This document shows positions 35,236 through 64,000 of a stretch of DNA of 64,000 bases, one piece after another. The notes below the pieces were generated by a model. That model did not search any database and was not told the DNA's origin. It worked only from the letters and a program-made list of their open reading frames with translations. Location: positions 9,300,852 through 9,364,851 of the forward strand of contig CM060126.1 of the NCBI GenBank assembly GCA_030522415.1, given 5' to 3'. The stretch is from Channallabes apus. Its lineage: Eukaryota > Chordata > Actinopteri > Siluriformes > Clariidae. Every line of letters begins with the position of its first letter. Position 1 is the stretch's first letter. The translations under genes and the position numbers were made by a program.

Positions 35236-36383
35236 TGTCCACTTTAATAGGAACACGGCCTGTCTACCTGCAGAACGATGCATAAAATCATGCAGTCGCA
35301 GCTCAGGAGCTTCAGTTTTTAGGGGCCCGTCTCACATTCCTGAATCCAGGCACCACCTGGATTTAAAATGAATAACCGAGGTTTCAAAATCATTGTTAAC
35401 AGGTGAGCTGACAAGGCAAGTCTGGAAATGACTCGCAATTTATATGGTCCATGAGAAGACAGGTTTAAGAGAAACAGTAACAGTTCCTGACAGGTTTTTG
35501 CAATTGATGGCAGTCTGTGGGATGTTGTAGGTAGTCCACAGTTAAATTGTGAAAGTTCATAGACGGTGACTTTGGCACGGTTTATAGTGCAGTCGAAAGT
35601 ACATGCAAGTGACTTTGATGGTGACATTTCATGGCCAACACCAAGCCAGTTTGTAGGCATTACGAAGCATGTTATTAAAGCATGTGATGAAGAAATAATC
35701 AAGAATTTTATTTTAGGTTAGTTTGGCATGCTCTCATGACTGTTCATATCAAACATCAAGATGGTGGTGTTGTCTGATCTCTGCGACTCATAGATTGTTG
35801 AGTATTTTCGAAACTGATGATCTCATTGGACTTTCACACCCACTAGAGTCCTACACAAAGAGGTGTAAAAAGCAAAAAACACTGACAGTGCAGCGGATAT
35901 GTGGGTGGAAACACCTTATTACGAGAGATCCAAGGAAAATTCCTTTAAGATACCAGGAAGTCTATAGTAACTTATGTAATCCTTATTTACAACCATGCAT
36001 AAAGCCATGCCAATATTCACTGCATTCATATACATTACTGCACAGTGAAAATCTTTCTTTATTCACATATCCCAACTTAGGAGACTGGGGAGTCAGAGTG
36101 CAGGGTCAGCCGTTATATGGTGCCCCTGAAGCAGAGAGGGTTAAGGACAATTTCAGTCTTCTGCTAGTTCCATTTCAGTGAATCAGGAGATCAGTATTTT
36201 CCCAAATACTCGAGTTAGTGCTACTGGAACCAACAATGCACAGATAAAATTACTTGAGAGCAGAATATTTCCACATCATTTGGATTTGAACATTACCTGA
36301 AGGTCCTCATCTGTACCTGCATGATTATATACATTGTGCTGGCTGATAGGATAACTCCATAAATGTTCCTATTAAAGTGGACA
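35236..36383 (+). mobile_element. Tc1-like transposon relic with 20-bp perfect terminal inverted repeats
   Basis: TGTCCACTTTAATAGGAACA at 35236-35255 is the exact reverse complement of 36364-36383. The interior resembles a common teleost Tc1 element; a degraded transposase remains (DLIGLSHPLESYTKRCKKQK, then GWKHLITRDP), readable at 35723-36181 but not intact. It fills most of the space between the mcam and cbl 3' ends. Confidence 0.75.
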
Positions 36384-36670
36384 GAGAATATAAGAATTCA
36401 GCATGTAATTAATATTATGACGCCCTTATCATTTCTTTCTGATGATAATGATGTGTTGTTTTTATAGAGTATTATGTATATAAATGATGAATTAGAATCT
36501 GCAGTGCATTAATAAGGTATCCAACGTTTGGCCAAAATGCACAGGTTGGATATTTTTACTCAGAGTTTCATAATTTGTCTTTTAATAATTTTAGTTAAAA
36601 TAAATAAGTAAAAAAAAAAAAAACAAGCAAAAGGGCACAACTATGGATATTCAAGCACATAGTTCACACT

Positions 36671-38387
36671 TTATTCTCTACCAAAGCAAAAGCGTAACCA
36701 AAGGCACACTATTACAAATACCAGTTTCACCAGTATGTAAGCTAATCAGCTTGATGTGCAAAAACTATCGCTAGGTGTCATATCTTGATTTTTTATTTTT
36801 TTTATTTGTGTATGTCACAGGTTTATTTGTGCCTTATTACTGTAAAGATGTTTGACCTTTTTTCCCCCCATTCCTCCAACCTGATTAAAAACATTGTCCT
36901 TAAACCGGTTTCCCTTGCATTCATATTCATTGATCACGTAAAGTCTGTGTGACATGAAAGACAAGAATTACAGTGTGTAACAAACAAAACAGAAGATCAA
37001 CTCCTGTGTTCTTTCAAAATGGCTTTAATAACATAGAAATTCAAATTTTGTGAAGATTTTTTTATGGAGGAGGGATCTCTGGGTTGGAGTACATCTGCAT
37101 TAATAAATATCATTAGTTTCTTGACAAAAAGGAAACGACACACCAGCGACTGGAAGAGGGAACGTGTCCGGTTTCATCTTCACTCTAATGCTTTCCAGTT
37201 TTAAATCATACACACCCGCGTCACTGCAATTTAAACTAACACAGAACATTATCTCTAAACCTGTATCTTTGTTGGCCCAACACTGTGTACGTGTGTGTAC
37301 GTATACAGGTATATAAAAACGTCTGTACTTAATACAATATCCAAATGTATTTGGCTTTGACATGAAGAGAAAACAACACAAAACCATCAAAGAACTTGTG
37401 CAACTAATCAACTCGTGCAGGAGGCTTTGAGAGTGTATCACTATTCAAATCTAATCTAAAGGAGTGTTAAACTCTAACGACACACACTTCTGAATCTCAT
37501 ACACTCGCAGACGTTGAGGATCATGGCACTGAAAGAGACGGCAGTTTGGATCATGAAAACGACCATGACTAAGTCGAGGAAAATCTCATAGCCAGATTCG
37601 GAGGATCAACCTTGTTCTCTTTCACCCTCTCGTATGTCCAGGTCTGAGACGCTCGATTCTTAAGGTGCGACTACTAAGACTGGTGAGAGATGATGTTCAT
37701 GAGAATCTGACGTTGTTGGGTTAATATTAACACGCACATCTGGACTTGTAGCACGTTTCCCCTTTAACACTGATTTCTGTAGAAACCCAGATTTCGCCCG
37801 ATGCAGGGGCTATCGCAGTAGAGGGGTGACTTCTACAGCACCGGGTGGACGTCTGTACCACTACAGTACCTAAAATTGGAGACTGAGGACACTATTTTCT
37901 TTTAATTAAACAGTTTAGTCCTGTGCATACGTCCAAAGTGATATGAGAATCAGGAAAAAACAAAGTGTGTGTGTGTGGAGGGGGGGGGGGGGTTGAATCC
38001 TGTAACACTTAATGAAGTAATTGGAAAATGAGGAACGCGCGCCCTCACGTGGTCTAATAAAGACGTTCCAGTTAACAGCTGTTTAACACAACGTCACTCC
38101 AAAAGAGTTGGGGGGGGGGGGGGGGGCAGACAACGGATCACTTCGACTAGGACACGTTCGCTCATTCACAAGGCCTTATTCAGGACATTTTCTAGACATA
38201 TGGCACTGCTCACAGTATTATTCACATCAGTACAAAAAAACGGAGAGGAAGGGAAAAAAATAAAATTAAAATCTGACATGTACAGGAATGCAAAATGAAA
38301 ATCAGACATAGAGCCGTTTCCATGTATTCTATACACAAGTCATTTTATACGCTTGATTTTAAAGTGACAGTATCGGAGCACAGATTG

Positions 38388-38419
<32 letters not shown>

Positions 38420-40570
38420 GAGAGCGCACGCACAAACTCACTCTCTCTCACATTCACACGATATACAATATTGACAAGGAATACAGTAATCAGTATAAAA
38501 AAAATAGCTCTGATCTGAAAAATAAAATAAAATACACACAAAGCTTCACTACTTCACATGGTGCAAAAACAAAAACGAAACCAAAACAGAAATACTGAAC
38601 TATGAAACATGACCTGCTTGCCACATCAGAAAGAAAACACTGCTAGATGATGCTCCTTTCTGGTTGACAAGGTTGTACCTACAAGCTTCATATTGTGGAA
38701 GTACCTGCTATGCCAGTGCAATATCTCGGAGGTGGTGGGGTAAAAATAATACCAAAAAGAATGATGAAAAAGCATGTACGAGTGAACGTTCATTTCCTCC
38801 AGGGCTTCATAAGCTAGCGACTTCCGCGGTGTACTATAGCGCACACTCACGCGCGCGTTCGATTTCTGAGATCTGAGGAAAGCTGACGTCACTGATAAAT
38901 TAGTTAGTCCGAGACTTCAAAGTAGTCGCTCAGTGCTGCTGCTGCCCCTGAATAAGAGAACACGGATACATTTCATTTCCCGTTCAATACTGATAAGAGT
39001 CTCTGTGTGGATGTACAGTATTCCTGAGAGGAAAGGGGGAAAAGAAAACACACACACACACACACACACACCAGGGAGACAGAAACGTTAAGACAGAAAC
39101 ACGTTTCGTAAATCTTTGTGAACAGCTGCTCCACGTTTCAGGGCTAGGCCAACAAGTGAAGCTTCAATTACGTGTTTGTTCACACACTTTTTTTTTACTC
39201 GTTCGTGTTAACGTGCTCCAGTCATGACGACTCAATCGGGAACAATACGGACACGTAAAAAAAAAAAAAACTAACGCGATCTCAAAACAGACGCCAGCTT
39301 GGGCCCGGAGCTGCACGAGCTGCTCGTAATTTCAAGTATGCTACATCATCATCATCATCAAATTCAACCGAACAGATACTGTCACTTTAAAACAGGTTAA
39401 ACACGATATTCACAAATATACATTTAAGGCTTAATTGTTTAGCACTAACAAGAGTAGCAGCAGTAAAGCACTTCTGAATTAATAATAATAATAATAATAA
39501 TAATTTCACTTAGATGAACAGTTTCAAACAAAAATCTCACGTCCTGATTTCACACCGAAACTGTTTAAGCAAACACTTCCTTCGCACGAAGCGGGTCGGT
39601 TTTGTGTCCGACTCCCCACTAAGCTGTTAGAGAACACTAGAAAAAGCTCACGTATAAAAAGCCCATCACTTTACCATTAGAGTAATGACCCATATACACA
39701 ACACACACACACACACACGCTAACACCCAACGAAAGTTTGCAACACAAACACGAGCTCTGAGAAAGGTGTCGCGTTTCCATCCTCAATCTTTTCACGTTT
39801 TCTGGGCGGGAATTTGAAACTTCCGAACGTGTTCGATTCTGCGTTAGAAACGTGGATCAGTTACAGTAATGCTACACAGCAGCAGAGGCGATGCGAGTGA
39901 CGGATGATGGCGGGTAAAGCCAACGTTCTCTGGCGGCGTGCAGTGGCATCACGCGACCGGACGAATCCACAAACACACGCGCGCGCGCACAGAGCGGGAG
40001 AAGAATGTGAACGTGACTAAACGTTACCGGCACGTGACGTCGGATCAGATAAACATCAAAGACGGTCGGTCACTCGAGCTCTGCCACTTTAAAACATGAC
40101 AAACACACAAACACTTCGAGAAAGTACCAGAACAACACAAAAGGCGACACCAGCAAGCATTCAGCTGCAGTTTTTCAATAATTGACAGAACAGCAGTGCT
40201 GATTAGTCTCCCTCCCTTTCCCCAGACACCACACACACACACACACACACACACTTTCTGGACCTGCCCCTAAACCTCTTCATCCTTAAATGTGTATATA
40301 TTAACTATATGGATTCATAAATTAAATTATTATATAAAAACACACAATTGTTGTCCTTGCTTGAGTTTGACTAAAAGCCTCAGTGGATGTGCAGTGCCAC
40401 GAGGCTAACTTCAAGAACGCTGCCCCTTGCTGGCTAACAGCACGCCGGAGCCGGATGAGGCCTGCGCCTCACGCATGAACGACGCACACTCATGGGAGGA
40501 CGGCCCTGTAGCAAAGAGAGGGAGAGAGAGGGAGAGAGAGATGGGACTCGCTCTGGATCAGGAAGCGCTG
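36671..40570 (-). other. cbl: probable cbl 3' UTR
   Basis: No coding signal after the cbl stop. Candidate poly(A) signals on the minus strand are ATTAAA near 37024-37029, with a TG-rich stretch downstream, and AATAAA at 36671-36676. Human CBL also has a very long 3' UTR. The region holds poly-G tracts (about 37979-37992 and 38110-38126), CA repeats (38391-38414 as TG; 39049-39070; 39703-39718; 40229-40254) and a TGACGTCA palindrome near 38884. The exact end is unknown. Confidence 0.5.
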
Positions 40571-60868
<20,298 letters not shown>

Positions 60869-60954
60869 CTGAAAGAAAAGCAAACGGAAGAAGAGCGTCA
60901 GAAACGACAACAACAACAACATGTATTCAGTCATGAATTAAACTTCATACATCC

Positions 60955-61130
60955 ATTCATTTTCTATACCACACATCCTGCGAGTGGGACCTGGAGCCTT
61001 TACCAGGAGACCCAGGGATGGGGTGACAAACCATGGCAGGGAGGGGGGGGACACAACAAACCGGACAATTTAGGAAGACAAATTAAACTAATCTGCATGT
61101 CTTTGGACTGTGGGAGGAAAGACACCAAAT
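60955..61130 (-). repeat. DANA/Mermaid-like SINE, partial
   Basis: cattttctataccacacatc, then ctttaccaggagacccaggg and gtctttggactgtgggagga; cut by the next repeat. Confidence 0.75.
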
Positions 61131-61131
61131 A

Positions 61132-61295
61132 CATTTACATTTAGGCATTTGGCAGATGCTCTTTTCCAGAGCGACTTACATTTTTATTGCATTATACATC
61201 TGAGCAGTTGAGGGTTAAGGGCCTTGCTCAAGGGCCCAACAGTGACAACTTGGTGGCAGTCCAATGCCTTAACCACTGAGCTACCCCTGGCCCCG
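61132..61295 (-). repeat. tRNA-derived SINE (HAmo/V-SINE-like)
   Basis: Reverse strand begins ggtagctcagtggttaaggc and ends with the common fish SINE tail (gtcgctctggaaaagagcat, then gccaaatgcctaaatgtaaa). It appears inserted into the flanking Mermaid-like copy, since that repeat's sequence resumes after 61295 (gggagaagatgcaaactcca). Confidence 0.8.
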
Positions 61296-62667
61296 GGGAG
61301 AAGATGCAAACTCCACACGTACAAATACTCAGAGGCGGAAATCGAACCCTTGACCGCTAGAAGTGCGAGGCTGCTGTACTACCCACTACATGACTACCCA
61401 CTAGGTTGACGCCAACCATTAATTAAATTTATTATACATTATTGTTAACGGGTTTGCCATTCAGTCTTGTATCTGCATGAGTGCAGGGCGCTGAGTGAGT
61501 AACTCCCGGTGCTCTCCAGGTGTTCGCGGGAGCGGCTCACGATCCAGCGTCACCCTGGCCTGGATACTGAAGACTTATGAGAGGAAATGCATAATTTATC
61601 CGAGGGGCGGGTGAAGGCAGGTCCTCAGATAGCCCTCGAAGCCAACGAGAAGCAGCTCCGCTGTGAGCTCAGGAGGTGCAAACTATAACTGATGCTCCTA
61701 GCTCTGGGCTCGAGGCGAGGCAAGGCGAGGCAGGGAAAGGAAAGGGGCGGAAGAAAGCCATGATTTACAGGCCAGCACAGTGGGCGATTGTGCGAGGGCT
61801 CGGGTCTCGAGAATTGACATGCACAACAGAGTGCGAGTGTGCGGCAGGACTGCACCTGCCTCCAAACAAGTCCAGCTCGGGTGCTCGATCTCCCCCCACC
61901 TCTACACCCCGCACACACACACGCACGCAAATTCCAGGTGAGAGCGAGAACCAGAACGTCTCATAAATCTCTTCAGCCAGGATGCAAAACAGACAAAACA
62001 AAACATTGTAGAAAATAGGAAACTGATAAAAGTACGTGTTCGCCTCCAGATGTCATTCATCTTCTTTCTCTCACACATACACACACACGCAAACTCAAAC
62101 AGGCAATTCTCCTGCTGTTCTCAGCATTTGTTTAACAAGATTAATCTTCCTTCCACTAGAAACGTGAAGCGAAAGTGCAAAGCTCACTACTTTCGGCGGC
62201 GACTCGGAAAGCGTGGCCGGAGGGCCCATAAACAGCAAGTTACGACTCTCTGAAAGCCACGAGAGTTCACCAAGTCGTTCATCTACAACGTGAAGGAGAG
62301 CGAGATCGAGAACGAGCGTTTGTCTGTCTTTTGAATGCTTGGTGCGAAAAGGTGCCCTCAATGAAGAACAGCTGTGCTTCCAAACACCACTAAGGCATAC
62401 AGGAGGAAGTCAACATGTGGGAGAAAAACAAAAGAATATAGAACAGCCTGTATAACACATTCGGGCCTGAAATTGATTATCCTTCAGTAACGGCGCATCT
62501 TAGGGCTGCACGATTCTTGTCAAAATGTGAATCATCATTTTTCTCCATGGGAAATAAACTTGTAAAATAATCACGATCTTTTCTTACAAGTTTTTTTTTT
62601 TTTCCCCCCCAACCAAAATGGTGTATTGCGCATTTCAGGTAAAGAAAGGCACTTTTCCCAATTGTAA

Positions 62668-62845
62668 AGTGAATAATCTGCAAGTCTTTGGACTGTCGGA
62701 GGAACCCGGAGTACCCGGAGGAAACCCACCAAGCACATGGAGAACATGCAAACTCCATGCACACAGACCCCGAGGTGGGAATCGTACTCGGACCCTGGAT
62801 GTGCAAGTCGACAGTGCTAACCTCTATGCAACCGCGCCGCCCAAA
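62668..62845 (-). repeat. DANA/Mermaid-like SINE, 5' half
   Basis: ctgcaagtctttggactgtc, cggaggaaacccaccaagca and a tRNA-like head (reverse: gcgcggttgcatagaggtta). Confidence 0.8.
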
Positions 62846-64000
62846 GTGAATAAGCGGTTGAACATTAATAGAATTATTATTATCATTATCTAAATGGAAA
62901 AATGAATCTGATTGGGATATTGAAAGCGCGCAGGAAAGAAAATACAGTTTGAATAGGACACGAGTCGTAATATATAGAATGAGCAAAAATATAATTTGAG
63001 CACAAAACAGTTTTTGGAACAAAAATGCTGACGTACTGCTCCAACTCCACCAAGTAATCTGATCAGCTTGTTTAGGTCCGCCTCCTTGTTAAACGTTATC
63101 CGAGTGACAGCAGAACGCCACGAATGAGGAAGGGGAATCAGAGACGTGATCGAGATTGATTATATGACTGAATCGTTTGCTAATGTCTGGCCTGATTGGT
63201 GAATTTATAGTGCTTTACCCTGTGTGAGCGTGACGGACAGGGCATCTGGGATCGTTGTCATGTAAATAAGCGGACACGTGAATGGAGGGAAATACAGTAT
63301 CGTGAATCGCCGTCATTCGGAAATGAGATCACGTGTATGAAGATTGTGATACACACCCCCCGCCCATTTGTCATGTTAGTGAGAAACTGCGTGGTCACTT
63401 TAAATGTTAATCTTTACTTCTGACTGTTAAAGTGCTAACACTTTCGACACCAGTAATTACCAGCATATACCCGACAGTTTTGTCGCTAAGGCTTTTACAT
63501 AACATAAGAACCTTTTTTTAAAAAAAAATTATTATTCCTTTGGTGTCAGATAAGCTGCAGTTAACGAATGCTGAAATTAAGGTTTCCATGCCACCCACGC
63601 TCAGACAGATCACGCCACGTTTCCTAAAAACCCATCCGCTAGTCTTAAATTCTCACCAGTGCTCGGGCTCCCTAGAGGCTCGAGCGGAGCATGTTTGTTT
63701 AACGGCTTTAGGAGGAGCAGGGCCTAATTCTATATGAAGGCCCTTCTCTTCCTCTGGGAATCCTGCCAGCACTTTTCACTGTGAATCCCTCTTTTAAATG
63801 CGCACATCCTCCTATAGTGTGTGTGTGTGTGTGTGCGCGCGCGCTATAGAGCATGTAGGGAAGCGTGTGAATGCAAAACAGGCTCTCGTTTGCGTCACGT
63901 CCATTTAGGTCCACGATGTTTATCGCGCATGGTTTTCACACGTCCGATCGATCACAATGCTGTTACTGATTAAAACAAACAAACGATATATCTGGGGCGG

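Larger units (their letters stand above)
60869..64000 (-). other. cbl: cbl intron 2, to the window edge
   Basis: The acceptor of exon 3 is at 60869-60870. I find no sequence for the preceding exon (expected human-like GENEYFRVFMENL), so the 5' exons lie beyond 64000. Contains SINE pieces at 60955-61130, 61132-61295 and 62668-62845; the rest has no recognised feature. Confidence 0.75.

Noticed and set aside
35723..36181. 152-aa open frame between mcam and cbl
   Set aside because: Lies inside the Tc1 relic and is a degraded transposase read through; no intact catalytic domain.

Overview
The window is vertebrate nuclear DNA, almost certainly from a teleost and plausibly a catfish or a relative. 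Its coding sequence is split into many short exons with GT-AG borders, and the spaces are full of fish-type repeats: DANA/Mermaid-like tRNA SINEs, Tc1/mariner and hAT relics, and CA/TG microsatellites. Order-level placement is inference from the repeat flavour only. There are no operons, ribosome-binding sites, phage or CRISPR arrays, and I see no undescribed multi-gene system.

Two genes account for the recognisable coding sequence, and they are arranged tail to tail. On the + strand, about 15.9-35.1 kb, lies mcam (MCAM/CD146): five Ig domains, a Thr-rich stalk, one membrane helix and a short tail. I place 17 coding exons whose phases all join in frame to about 672 codons. The signal-peptide exon was not found, so 1-15.9 kb is probably intron 1 and/or upstream DNA. 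On the - strand, from 60.9 kb down to 40.6 kb, lies cbl (c-CBL, RING E3 ubiquitin ligase): 14 exons joining in frame to about 768 codons, from the end of the four-helix bundle to the C-terminal UBA domain. Its first exons lie beyond the right edge. As I recall the human map, MCAM and CBL are also convergent neighbours on 11q23.3, so the pair looks like old conserved synteny.

Layout: 1-15.9 kb, repeats and unassigned DNA. 15.9-26.5 kb, Ig exons of mcam. 26.6-30.6 kb, a partial tandem duplication of the stalk exon pair, with a DNA transposon inserted in the second copy. 31.6-35.1 kb, membrane and tail exons and a probable 3' UTR. 35.2-36.4 kb, a Tc1 relic between the genes. About 36.7-40.6 kb, cbl 3' UTR. 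40.6-60.9 kb, cbl exons, with a 19-copy 32-bp minisatellite in the last intron. 60.9-64 kb, cbl intron.

The two proteins act in different processes: MCAM at the cell surface in adhesion and endothelial signalling, Cbl at activated tyrosine-kinase receptors, which it ubiquitinates. The sequence gives no reason to think they work together. The most interesting signals are the duplicated mcam stalk exons, the missing tyrosine motif of the mcam tail, the TG-repeat acceptors in both genes, the cbl minisatellite, and several transposons with intact target-site duplications.
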